From Bathynomus jamesi (Eukaryota > Arthropoda > Malacostraca > Isopoda > Cirolanidae): a stretch of DNA of 64,000 nt. A program made the translations under genes and the position numbers. The stretch spans positions 103,794 to 167,793 of the forward strand of contig JAJOZX010008796.1 in NCBI GenBank assembly GCA_023014485.1, given 5' to 3'. The notes beneath the pieces were generated by a model, which saw only the letters and a list, made by a program, of their open reading frames with translations, searched no databases and had not been told where the DNA came from. Positions within the stretch are counted from its first letter, which is position 1. Every line of letters starts with the position of its first letter. Shown here one piece after another: positions 18,262-28,572 of this stretch.

Positions 18262-20857
18262 ATAATGCTTAAAAATGTACATTTGACCGACTTTTTCTCT
18301 TGTAGTCCCGTGGATTATCTCGTATTAAACACCAGATATAGTCGCCTATCATAGCTTCGTCCCATTTTCCCTGATATCTCCTCTCCATGGTTTGGATATC
18401 TTGGTGAAAACGTTCACCATGTTCTTCACTTACGTCACCCAAATTTGGTCTGAAGAATTCTAAATGCGAGTCCAGATAGTGTAACTTCAGGGACAGTCTA
18501 CAACCTAACCTTTGAAAGTGTTTGAGTAGATTTTCTACTAGCTCTTTGTAGTTGTCGTTCATCTTGTTACCTAAAAGTCCATGGACTACGAGCCGAAATG
18601 ACTGCTAAGCATGTTTTTCAAGAGCTGTCATTTTTTCTTCTAACTCTTTAGATGCTAACATGCGTCTAACTTGAGGTCCAACAAATATGCCTCCCTTGAT
18701 TTTAGCGTCAGAAAGTTCGGGAAACATTGAACGTATATGATAAAGAGCATCACTTTCACCATCCAAAACTTTGATGAATTGCTTAATAAGACCAAGCTTG
18801 ATATGCAGTGGGGGTAGCAAAATTTTGTCTGTTGGAACAAGGGCTTCGTTAAAAACATTGTGTTTGCCTGGATTAAGCTCATTTCTCACGGGCCATTCCT
18901 TTCTGACAAAGTGCTCACCATCTGCTCTGCTGTCCCAAAAGCAGAGGAAACACGAATATTTAGTGTACCCGCCCTGGAGTCCAGTGGCGGATCTAGCTAG
19001 GTGCAGGCGGTGCAGTGCACCGGGGCCCGGACCTTTGGGGGGCCCGGTTGGTTGATATTTGATAACACTTTGGCAAGGAAAAATAATAATTTTCAAGTAT
19101 TTCATATAAAAATTAGATCTAAATGTGCATGAAAATATAAGAGTCCTTTAAACTTGTTTAATATATTTAAATGCATTTATAAACATGGTTATTCTTTCGA
19201 GTACGGGCCCCTTTCTGGTAAAACTGTATACTATATATGTTAAATACATAATTGGTCATCTGAAATGATGTCTGCAATAGATAAAAATTAAAATTAGAAT
19301 TTAAAATGCTGAAACCATCACATTATTCTACTATCTGGTATAGTAGTATATTACTGTATATACTATACGACACTGTGACACCACTTATTTCTGATCGCAC
19401 GTCGACACACGAAACGAAACGTTTCAAAACGTTCAGAAATATTCTTCTTCGTTTGGGATCTGTCGACTCGACACGCAGTGAAGCGTCAGTTTCAATGGCT
19501 GAGACGCTGAGTGGATGAGTGTGCGAATAAAAATTACGTTAATTGATTTTCCGCAGTGTATTATTGAATACTAGTGACTATAGTCAATCAGTGTGTACTA
19601 CTTTTTAAATTTTACAAAAAGTTATTGTTATTTGTACTCAGTTATTGCTAAAATCAATAAATTTTAAGTTTTCAACCCTCGAGACATGTCAGTGTACAAG
19701 CATAAAAGTGGCTTTCAAAAGAGGAAACTAAAAAAGGAAGAAGAGGAAAGGGCTGCAAAATGACCTAAACTTGATGCATTTCTTGTTAAAAAAGGAAGTA
19801 ATAATAATGAGCAAATTGAAAGTGTAGAAAACCAAAAAGCAGAGTCTAGTGGTGTTGAGAATGCAATTTCAAGTATTGAAAATGTAACTAAAAGGTGAAT
19901 TAGAATAGATAGAAAACACAAATTGATTGGAACCAGTTTTAAGGGCCACCTTGAGTGGATCGAAAGGTTTTTGTGGTTCATATGTATAAACTAAAGAAAA
20001 ATCTAAATTTTGTGGGGCCCATTTTTTGCACCGGGGCCCGTAACACTCTTGTTCCGCCACTGCTGTAGTCCAAGCAGGAATCCTAGCATTTTGAAGCCTC
20101 CACATACATCCCATCTATGTTCACTGTAGTTTATTTTGTCTAGCAACAGCTTTACATTTTCATATTCTTCCTTCAATTGAACCGAATGAGCCACAGGAAT
20201 AGATGGAAACATGTTTCCATTATGTAGTAGGACGTCTTTTAAACTTCTAGTTGAACCGTCAATAAACAAACGCCAATCAGCAGGGCTGTATTCAATTCCT
20301 ATCTCAGCAAAAAGGCCATTCACATCACAGCAGTCTTTCTGGGGAAATGGGGTGACGTATTGGAGCTTGCCTCGAAGTCAGCATCTTCATCTTCATCGGA
20401 GGATATTAAAGGCGTTTCTTCTATTTCCTCCATCGTGGGTGGGCACGGAACGAGTAAATCTTCATTATGGGGAACTGGGGCAATAGAAGATGGGATATTT
20501 GGATATAGGACATTTTTTCGACCTTTACCTCTCTTGTAGATGAAATGTCTACCATGCAGAAGTAACAATTATCGTGCTGATTGGTTTGCTCCCTCCAAAT
20601 GCGAGGAATAGCAAATGGCATGCCTTTTCTGGTACCTCGCAGCCATCCTTCTAATGTGTAACGGCAGCTTCCACAGCAAAAGTGAGGTTCCCATGATTTA
20701 TCTTGATCGCCCATGGGCATGCCAAAGTAAGCGTGATATGCTGTACAAAACTTCGTCCCTGTGTTAATTTTGTGCTTTACTTGCTTTGGATTGATGTAAT
20801 GGTCGCAAACATAACAAAGGAATCTGCAGAGTGTTTGCAGGGCCTATTGGTAGCCAT
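18262..20857 (-). pseudogene. Second copy of the CACTA-like gene, broken and interrupted
   Basis: Diverged paralogue of the gene at 10038-11723, read from an ATG at 20857. Recognisable pieces in order: GDQDKSWEPHFCCGSC (20720 down), CYFCMVD, LFIDGSTRSLKDVLLHNG (about 20280), MLGFLLGLQ, then after the insertion YTKYSCFLCFWDSRADGEHF (18970 down), LPPLHIKLGLIKQFI and EHGERFHQDIQTMERRYQGK (about 18380). A hAT element (18982-20062) splits it between LGLQ and GGYTKY, and there are further frame shifts and stops (for example near 20570, 20420 and 18600). No function remains. Both termini are obscured; the right arm of the foldback element touches its 3' end. Confidence 0.85.
18982..20062 (+). mobile_element. 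hAT element nested in the CACTA-like gene
   Basis: 1081 bp with short inverted termini CAGTGGCGGA at both ends and a flanking 8-bp direct repeat (CTGGAGTC at 18974-18981; CTGTAGTC at 20063-20070, one mismatch). GCACCGGGGCCCG lies just inside each end. Inside, at 19686, an ORF starts MSVYKHKSGFQKRKLKKEEE and reads (through a TGA) PKLDAFLVKK, the usual N terminus of ZMYM1-like hAT transposases; the catalytic part is deleted. It is a non-autonomous deletion derivative. Confidence 0.85.
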
Positions 20858-21930
20858 CACCATATAATTCTAATTCAAATATCTGAAAAAAACAAAAAAA
20901 CATTTTATAAACATAAATAAGAAACCAAATGTGTACAAATAGTTAATAATGGGCCTTAACCAATAAAAACATTACTAATAAACCCCAGTTTTGGGAACAT
21001 TTTGAATTTTGCACTTGAAATTACTTTTGCTATCTCAGAAAAATGCCTTAAAAATGGCGAAAAAGTAAGATTTCTAAATTTGACCATATCATAAAAACTA
21101 TATTTTTCCGAGTAAAACCGATGCCAAATCTGTAATCAGTGTGGCCGAAACATATAGAAAAGATGGAAAAAATCAGCATAAACAAAAAATTGTTGCACAA
21201 TGTAATGCAACGCTTTGTTCTATGATTTTAGGCATTATCAAAGAATTAATGAAACGCTTATACAATTATATATGGAGTATATAGTTAAATTATGATAGTT
21301 AAATTATATATAAAAGTAAAAATTAACAAAAAATAATATTAATATGTTCAGTATTTATATATTAGGCCCTACATAAAAGATTTAGCAAATTACCAATTTT
21401 TAAAGTCAGAAATGGTTGCTTCAGATCCGCCAATTCGTTGTACTAAACATTAATTTCTAGTTTTGACTCTTTTAGCCTGGTCCCGTTTTCGGGAAAAGAG
21501 ACTTGTTAAGGCATTTCGTGTTAATTTTTGGCAACAGGGGTATTCTTATAGATTGTGACCTGCTCAATTAAAAAATGCCCGTTGCCAAGCTGAATTTTGA
21601 GTTTTAAACGGTAATTTTGAGAAACAAAATGGCTGCCGATTTTTCTACATTTTGTTATATCTTGTTACCAAATTGAGCTAAAGTCATGATTAAAGGTCCT
21701 ACATTTTTATCCCTAGGAATTCATTAAAAATACAATCAAAACTATAATATTATGTTCTTATAGGCTTCTTTGTAAGGTGTAGGCAATTTTCACAGAAATA
21801 AATATAAAAATGTAATTTACTCTCATTTCTAAACTAGTTCTCTGTTACGCCTTGACCAAAATACTACCTTGTTAATAGTACATTTATATAACATTTATAA
21901 TTCATACCTATTGATTAATATTTAATTTTT
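20858..21930. other. AT-rich non-coding stretch
   Basis: No supported gene, RNA or clear repeat. It probably includes the unrecognised 5' flank of the broken CACTA-like element. Confidence 0.5.
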
Positions 21931-21941
21931 ATTTGTTGCAG

Positions 21942-22157
21942 GTGTTATCGCAGACAAAACGAACTGGAATTTATAAAAAAATGGAGCCATTTGCTAGCCT
22001 AAAGAGATGTACTCCCGATTCTTCTTTGTCCCTGTGCCATGATTATTTAAAGGAAAAGCTGGTAAACAGCGGAGAACAAGGAGGACTTCAACGACTACAA
22101 AAATGTGACGTCAAGAGGCACAAACTGAAAGGCATGAAGAATAAAGATGCCAGAGAT
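21942..22157 (+). CDS. Possible host or transposon exon, truncated by a hAT end
   Basis: Preceded by a good acceptor (TTTTTATTTGTTGCAG at 21926-21941). The frame runs VLSQTKRTGIYKKMEPFASL.. with CTPDSSLSLCHDYLKEKL and a Lys-rich end, stopping where a hAT terminus (CAGGGCCTG) begins. No donor is seen before the interruption and the family is not recognised. It could be chance coding. Confidence 0.25.
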
Positions 22158-22160
22158 AGC

Positions 22161-22280
22161 AGGGCCTGATTATCCAATAGGCACAATAGGCACAGTGCCT
22201 GGGGCCTAAGAAACTCCTAAGGACCTACGAAAAAGTTTTGGGCCTAAAAATAATCTTAGCTGACTCAAAAATGAGAAAAG
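22161..22280 (+). mobile_element. hAT-type terminus (single end)
   Basis: CAGGGCCTGATTATCC followed by AATAGGCACAGTGCCTGGGG, a typical hAT end with GGGCC words. The partner end was not found nearby, so this is a solo end or truncated copy. Confidence 0.5.
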
Positions 22281-22640
22281 GAAACTGCTAAATCAAACTT
22301 AATAATTAATTTGCTTTAATTGAATTACTTTACAAAATCTTCTTATTATAATACATCTACAAATGTTGAAGTATATATACACACGCAGGTTTATTTGATT
22401 AAATTTTTAGTTAACAAACAACATACAGGTATAATATGACTTAAATAAATGACCATTAAACATTAACTTTGCGGCTCTTTTTGTTACCAAAATCACAGAT
22501 TACATCTTCAAATTTTATTTTTCGCAAAAGCTCCTTCTTAATTGAGAGTAGTGCAGGGGAGTACCCAGGATTTGGTGAAGGGGAGAAGGGTCGTTGAGTA
22601 ACTAAAACAAAGGTGTATATACCATACGAGTATGCATATA

Positions 22641-23825
22641 TCAGGTCATCCCATAAGTAATGTCGTTTTTAGATCGGAATTTGAAGGACAAAAAAAACTC
22701 AACTGAAACTTTTTAATCTAGTATATATTTTCCATCGGAATCTGTGACACTCTGCCAACGTCCTACAAGCTTTTCAATGCCATGTTTATAAAATTCAGGC
22801 GGTTTTGAGGCAAAAAACGTACAAAGACTGGTGTGCAGGTTATCTAAAGAAGTATACTGTTTCTCGTCAAGATAGTTTTGCAGACTCCTGAAGAGATGAT
22901 AATCTGAAGGCGCAAGGTCTGGAGAATATGGAGGATGTGGAAATTTTTCCCACCCAAGCTCCCCAATTTTTGCAGAAGTGATCCGAGCGGTATGAGGACG
23001 TGCGTTGTCGTGGTGGAACACGATTCCTTTCTGATTAACCAAAGAAGGTCTCTTTTCTTTTACCAAACACTAAGCAACACCTTCCGAGGGTGAAGATTTG
23101 GTTTTGGCTGTGGTGTCGCTGGTTCTCCGGCACAAACCCACTGTCGACGGCGCTTAACATTCTGGTACAGTATCCACTTTTCATCACCAGTCACTAAACG
23201 GTGCAAAAACGGATCTTGGAGTTCACGGGAATGAAGAGCTGTGTTAATGTTTATCCGCACCCTCAGATCGTCGACCGACAATTCATGTGGCACCCATTTT
23301 CTTAACTTAGGCACTTTCCCGAGTTGTTGCAAATGTCGATGGATAGTGGACGGGGATGAATTGAGTTTCTGGGCCAATTCTTCGAGAGTTGTTGAACAGT
23401 CTTCTTCAAGTGCGGCTAACAGCAGGTCATCATCAAAGTCAGCAGGGCGTCCAGAGCGTGCTGCATCTGTCAAACAGCAGTCACCATTCCTAAACTTTTG
23501 AAACCATCTTTGACATTTCCTCACATGCAGAATATCGTTGCCATAAACGTCCTGAATGTTTCGCGTTGCTTCAGTAGCACTATTCCCTTTTTTGAACTCG
23601 TAAAGCATTATATGCCTGATATGCTCTTCTGATAGCGCCATGTTTATGAGGGGTTCACATAAAGCAAAACACACGTCTTCACTAGTCAAGGTCTGTAAAG
23701 TATGTAGCGAAACACGATAGATCTCCTCTTAGATATAACCTTCGGAAAATTTAGGCTTAAACCGAGTAGGACTAGGTTAAACTTAATCTATCGGAAAAAA
23801 CGACATTACTTATGGGATGACCTGA
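22641..23825 (-). mobile_element. mariner element with intact ends and TA duplication
   Basis: About 1185 bp with inverted termini TCAGGTCATCCCATAAGTAA at both ends, flanked by TA at 22639-22640 and 23826-23827. It contains a single minus-strand transposase gene broken by an internal deletion. Confidence 0.9.
22713..23641 (-). pseudogene. mariner transposase (DD34D), internally deleted
   Basis: The start ATG at 23641 gives MALSEEHIRHIMLYEFKKGN, then WFQKFRNGD, SGRPADFDDD, the linker and first catalytic Asp in VTGDEKWILYQN, and ends PRKVLLSVW near 23066. The second frame continues from LVKEKRPSLVNQKGIVFHHD with the second Asp and SPDLAPSDYHLF with the third; 34 residues separate these two, the classical mariner spacing. 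About 40 residues expected between SVW and VKEKRP are missing and the frame shifts there (23060-23066), so the copy cannot make a normal transposase. It ends at 22713 with SDGKYILD. Confidence 0.88.
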
Positions 23826-24082
23826 TACATAACCATTTACTAGAGCCAATATTTATGTATTAACAAAACCTTATTTACAGCAAGTTTTAAGACTAATTGG
23901 CGGGTAAAAATCTATAGTCGCGGGATGGCGAATTTTTTACTCTTTTTAAATTCAGATAACGTCTTTTTGACTAATAGCGGAAAGTTTGAATATTCAACAA
24001 ATTTAAATACTGTAAACTAAAAAATTGCATGTATCGATCACCGATACATGCAAATTTTTTAGCGTGCGAGTAACTAAAACAA

Positions 24083-24124
24083 AGGTGTGTGTGTGTGTGT
24101 GTGTACCAAGCAGGTTTAATGCTA

Positions 24125-24171
<47 letters not shown>

Positions 24172-24192
24172 ATTATATATATATATATACTG
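24083..24192. repeat. (GT)n, (CA)n and (TA)n microsatellites
   Basis: A GT run at about 24083-24104 and a CA run at 24125-24165 then TA repeats, so GT and CA tracts face each other across 20 bases and can pair as a hairpin. Confidence 0.95.
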
Positions 24193-24270
24193 TATATGTA
24201 ATTCATAGGCGTGCACACTGGGTACGCAAGGTACGCAGTGCGTACCCAATTTTTTTTATTGATTTTTTTT

Positions 24271-24898
24271 TTTATGATTGTGTGGCAAAGGCGAAATATC
24301 GCAGCCCATTTGACTGTTGATGCAGAACCGAAACGAATAAGGCTGACACAGACTGATCAGCCAGATTTGGAAATGAAAAGACTTTATTTAGAATCATAGA
24401 TACGGTTTGCGTGCAACTTACTGCTCGTTTGGAAATCTTCACAGTTGAAATTTTTGGAACTTCTGAATCCCGAAATTTTCTAAAATTTAGCCAAGCATTC
24501 TTAAAACCTTCGCGGAGTTACACAGTGGCTCTTTTGATTTTATAAGACTGAAAAATGAACTTCCTGTCCTATACTCATCTGAAGAATTTCAAGGAAATAT
24601 CCTGCCATATTGCAAAATTCTTGAGCCTCAACACTTGAGTGGAGCATGTCTGAACTTCAAAAACTCGTAGAGCTGGTACTAACCATTCCCTCTACAACTT
24701 CATCAGTAAAAGATCATTTTCGGCTTTGAGGAGAATTAAAACGTATCTAAGCGTATAATTGGGCGAAGAAAGGCTGTCATACTTAGCCCTTATAAGCATC
24801 GAAAATGAGTTATTAGTCCAAATGAAATCTGACCCATCATTCTACGATTCAGTAATAGATGAATATTCCACTAAGAATCGTAGGGTCGATCTGAAATA
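24271..24898 (+). pseudogene. hAT transposase remnant
   Basis: Near the left, QRRNIAAHLTVDAEPKRIRL resembles the N terminus of such elements. Near the right, in two frames, LVLTIPSTTSSVKDHF and then ALRRIKTYLS, ERLSYLALISIENELL and YSTKNRRVDLKY match the C-terminal hAT dimerisation region. Stops and shifts are frequent and most of the catalytic middle is gone. No activity is expected. Confidence 0.7.
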
Positions 24899-25013
24899 TC
24901 GATAAAAATCGCGCTGTCGCATATATCATAAAGTTAAATACAAGCGTTAGCGCGCTATCGCCCTCCGGATTTTTTTTCACTACATTTTTTTTTATTGGTT
25001 GTAGATTTAAAAT

Positions 25014-25490
25014 TATATTATATGAAGCCCTCATAGGAAAGAAGTGGCTAAGCGACAAAAGTATGCATACACATCTCTCTGATATATATGGCATATCACT
25101 GATGGTACAATTAGAAGCACCGTCGTTTAAATACATCAATTTTTTATGATAAATAAGAAGACAGTATTGCGTTTGTTGAATACTATAATATGATGGAATG
25201 CTTTTTCCCCTCTAACATATGGGAAAATGGTTCACTTCGAGTCTAACTTTATCGTTTATTTTTGTCATACTTTATAAAATAATATAATTACAAAAATTGT
25301 AATGAATCGTAACTGCAAATCGATGAAAGAATGGAGCTTAATATCCCAATTAAATTGTGAGTCCTTTCGGGCTATCCAATCAATCACAAATGTAAAGAGA
25401 AAAAGACATTTTTTTTTCACTTTTTCATGTATTTTTTGTATTGTATTATATGAAGCCCTCATAGTAAGAAGTGGCTCAGCTACAAAATTT
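25014..25490. repeat. Direct repeat pair
   Basis: ATTATATGAAGCCCTCATAG followed by AAGAAGTGGCT.AG occurs at about 25016 and again at about 25445, each preceded by a T-rich stretch. A dispersed or duplicated unit of roughly 80-90 bp; origin unknown. Confidence 0.7.
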
Positions 25491-25496
25491 AAAAAA

Positions 25497-25662
25497 CGCC
25501 ATTACCCCCACCCCTCTACTCCATTACCCTCCCACCCCCACTCCCCCATTACCCCCACACACAAAAGTAAAAAAGCCATTACCCCCACCCCTCTCCCCAT
25601 TACCCCCACCCCACTCCCCCATTACTCCCACCCCTCTCCCCATTACTTCCACCCCCACTCAA
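25497..25662. repeat. C-rich minisatellite (ATTACCCCCACCCC-type)
   Basis: About eight imperfect copies of a 20-24 bp unit built on CCATTACCCCCACCCCTCTC. Strongly strand-asymmetric (C-rich plus strand, G-rich minus strand). Open reading frames across it are an effect of the repeat. Confidence 0.9.
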
Positions 25663-26122
25663 GCTCAAGATTTTCACGGTTGCGTTCTTTTCTGTAGTTT
25701 GATCGCGGTGCTGGGGCCTTCGGACCCAGTAACCGGTGACCTACGACCGGGAAACTTGACAGAGCACATCGTCAGCTCATGGTCTATCAGTTGGTGATGG
25801 TTGCAGAATTTTCCGATGTACCGTTTAGGCTGTGCACAGTTCCGAAAAAAGCTGACACACACACACACACACATTTTAGCTCAATAGTATATTAGATATA
25901 CCGTATCCAGTGTCCACCCCATCATCCAGATTTGGTAAGTACCGTTACTACCGTACCAAGGTCATAATTTATTATAGTTTATAGTATCGTTATTTCTTGA
26001 AAATTCTTGCATAATAAAATTATATATATATATACACAGTATATTATTGGCAGCAGCGTACCCAATCGTTAGCTGCACCGCACGCGCCTGATATATATAT
26101 ATATATGAAAAGCCCCACGTGC

Positions 26123-26419
26123 CAGGGGCGGATTTAGACCGTCAGATTTTTCAGTGAATTTTTTTATTATATGATATTTTAATAATATATAATATATATA
26201 ATATTTAATTATATAATATTTTGATAAATATGATGTAATTTTCGATTGTTTTATTTGTATATCTTTCATTTCATTTAAAAATATGTTATAGCAACTTAAA
26301 AATGTACTTCTGCCAAAAAGGTGCTAGCGAAAATTTCACGATTTACGATAGTTCCGTACGTATTTTTTACTTTACAAATTTTGGAAGACGGTCAGCCCAG
26401 AAGGCTGGATCCGCCCCTG
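26123..26419. mobile_element. MITE with CAGGGGCGGAT termini
   Basis: 297 bp starting CAGGGGCGGATTTAGACC and ending in the inverse of CAGGGGCGGATCCAGCC, flanked by CGTGC on both sides (26118-26122, 26420-26424). The termini resemble hAT-type ends, although a hAT insertion would normally leave 8 bp. No coding capacity. Confidence 0.65.
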
Positions 26420-26495
26420 CGTGCCATGCACAAAGTCCTTAACTTTTCCATCCATGAGACAGAGAGATTATGCTCGGTTTTTTGCATATACTGTA

Positions 26496-26535
26496 TCTAT
26501 ACCTTACCTTACCTTACCTTACAACCTTACAAAGG
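26496..26535. repeat. (CCTTA)n short repeat
   Basis: Five or so copies of ACCTT in tandem. It is not the telomere unit. Confidence 0.8.
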
Positions 26536-26552
26536 TTTCGCGCGATGATTTC

Positions 26553-27690
26553 TCATTTCGCGAAGGTCAAGCTTGTCGCCCCTCCTCTCGAGTTGTCCTG
26601 CTGAAGTAGTGAGTTGGATTCTTGTGCTCTCCACCTCACATAGCCAGGTACGCCCGGCTCATCAGGGATTGTTCTGAGCCAGGTGTCTAGTCTTCTTTTG
26701 AAGATTTCCACTGCAACTCCCTTCGTGTTTCTTAGGTCTTTGGGCAACTGATTAAACAGTTTTGGTCCTCTCACTACAAAACTATTTTCTTTCAGGGTTA
26801 AGGATGTTCCCTGTCTCGCCTTCAATTTGGGAATACGACACATTCTACCGCTTCTACTTTCCACCGTTGTTTCGGGAGTTATAGGATTCAGAGTAAGATT
26901 AGGGACTAGTTTCTCCATTACTTTCCAAGTGTAAATAATGGTGTATCTCTCTCTTCTCCTTTCCAGTGAATATACGTCTAGTTCTCGTAACCTTTCCCAG
27001 TAATTTAGTTCTTTGCACCCATTGATCTTGGCTGTGAAGCTTCTTTGGATCCCCTCCAGCTGTCTAATGTCTTCTTTTTTATATGGGGATGTTAGGACCG
27101 AGCAGTATTCCAATTTGGGTATTATCAGGGTTTTCAGTAGAGGAATCATTACATTCCTATCCTTCGTTTAAAGGTTCTCAATATCTGACCCGTTATTATC
27201 TTTGCTCTGTTTACTGCTATTTATTTTGTTTTCAAATTTCGCATCATCAGTCATTACAACCCCTAAATCTTTTGCTCTGGAATTTCTCTGGATTTCCTGT
27301 CCATTTGGGGTATAATATTCCATGGATTTTAGGTCTTCTCTTTTTCCGTACCGTAATAGCTGAAATTTCTAAGTGTTAAACTTCATATTGTTGTCTTCCG
27401 TCCACTTGTAGATTCTGTTTATGTCGGTTTGTAGAGATCCTATGTCTTCTGGGTTTCTTATTTTTCTACTGATCTATGTGTCATCCGCAAAGGATGTTAC
27501 TGTGCTGTCTCTGGTAACGTCCTCATCTATGTCAGTTAGTATGATTATGAAGAGTAGTGGAGCTAATACTGTTCCTTGTGGTACCGAGCTGAGGAATTCT
27601 GGTTCTGATGAAGATACGCCTTGTACTGTAACGACTTGTAACGATATATTATATATATATATATATATGATGAATAAAACCACGAAGGGA
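26553..27690 (-). pseudogene. CR1-like LINE RT, C-terminal part, decayed
   Basis: Minus strand. The 5' piece (27683 down) has SSVPQGTVLAPLLF and TSFADDT, the RT catalytic Asp pair. The middle (27470-27150) is frame-broken but still reads RNSRAKDLGVVMTDD. The 3' piece (27149-26553) is a 198-residue open frame: IIPKLEYCSV, LRELDVYSLERRRERYTI, KLFNQLPKDLRN, FKRRLDTWLRTIPDEPGVPG, the normal end of this RT type. It is a different subfamily from the copies at 1 and 43.8 kb. A TA microsatellite near 27640 has replaced part of the frame upstream. Confidence 0.85.
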
Positions 27691-27706
27691 AAAGAAACAC
27701 AAAGTG

Positions 27707-27746
27707 GTGCTCAAGCGCTTTCGTCTAATGACATCCTCAGGAACAC
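27707..27746 (-). ncRNA. Candidate hammerhead ribozyme (Penelope-associated type)
   Basis: Forty bases on the minus strand: stem I strands GUGUUC and GAGCAC (six pairs, one G-U), core CUGAGGA, a stem II of GUC/GAC with an AUUA loop, core GAAA, a very short self-complementary stem III (AGCGCU), and cleavage predicted after CUU just before GAGCAC. This order is that of the hammerheads known in Penelope-like retroelements, which also have a minimal stem III. One extra U after the CUGAGGA core departs from the strict consensus. A Penelope-like RT remnant lies about 0.9 kb away on the other strand. Confidence 0.5.
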
Positions 27747-27790
27747 TGGAGTGAAAAGAGAGTTCAAGGCAATATATAGGTTACAAAAAT

Positions 27791-27792
<2 letters not shown>

Positions 27793-27834
<42 letters not shown>
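27793..27834. repeat. (AT)n microsatellite
   Basis: A TA dinucleotide run next to the candidate hammerhead; another lies at 28448-28473. Confidence 0.95.
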
Positions 27835-27837
<3 letters not shown>

Positions 27838-27934
27838 AGTATAGAAAAAATTGTGGGAGGAGCAAACACATTTGTATGGGAAAATGACACTTTTAGCACT
27901 TTGGCCGAAATTCAATATAAATTCAAATGGCTTG

Positions 27935-28570
27935 TTTATGAAACAGGTCACAAAAGAATAAAGAAATAAAAATAAATATAAATATAAATTGGAAAAAAAA
28001 AAATTACAAAATAATGCCTTAGTGATATATATGTCACAGCCTAAATAACCATAAAGAAATAAACCAACAGATAAAAAAACAAAAATTGTAAGTGGAGTCT
28101 ACAAATTCAAGCTCAAAAGGAAAGTTTACAATCAATTTAATAGATGATGCCAAATTGATGTATATGTCACAAAGAAATAAAGAAATAAACCCAAAAAAAA
28201 AATAAATAATAATAATAAATTGAAAAATAAATTTTAAGAGAGGCACACAAATTTATAAGGGAAAAAATTACCAAAGGTTTTTTAGTTATTGTCTGAATCA
28301 TGCATACTATGGTCACAAACGAATAAAAAAGTACAAGTAAATATAAATTGGAAAACAAAATGATGTCTAGATGATATAAAGAACTATAAAAATATATACA
28401 ACATATATAAGGTGTATATATACGAAATATAAACGCAATATATAAAGATATATATATATATATATATATATATGCATAAGGGAAAAAATTACCAAAGGTT
28501 TTTATAATTATTGTCTGAAAAATCGGTAGGTCACAAAAGAATAAAAAATAAAAATAAATATAAATTGGAA
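27935..28570. repeat. Diverged tandem repeat of about 220 bp upstream of the Penelope-like RT
   Basis: The words GGTCACAAA.GAATAAA..A with AAATATAAATTGGAAAA recur near 27945, 28310 and 28530, with a more diverged form near 28165; GGGAAAAAATTACCAAAGG recurs at 28258 and 28480. The units are heavily diverged and AT-rich. They probably belong to the Penelope-like element's leader or terminal repeats. Confidence 0.65.
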
Positions 28571-28572
28571 AA

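Larger units (their letters stand above)
24208..26089 (+). mobile_element. Decayed hAT element with later insertions
   Basis: Left end AGGCGTGCACACTGGGTACG near 24208, with GTACCCAATCGTTAGC and CGCACGCGCCTGAT near 26055-26088 as a plausible inverted right end. The inside holds remains of a hAT transposase (24290-24900), then AT-rich DNA and a C-rich minisatellite. Borders are tentative. Confidence 0.5.

Noticed and set aside
23971..24249. 92-codon minus-strand frame with a Val/Cys run
   Set aside because: It translates the GT/CA microsatellite.
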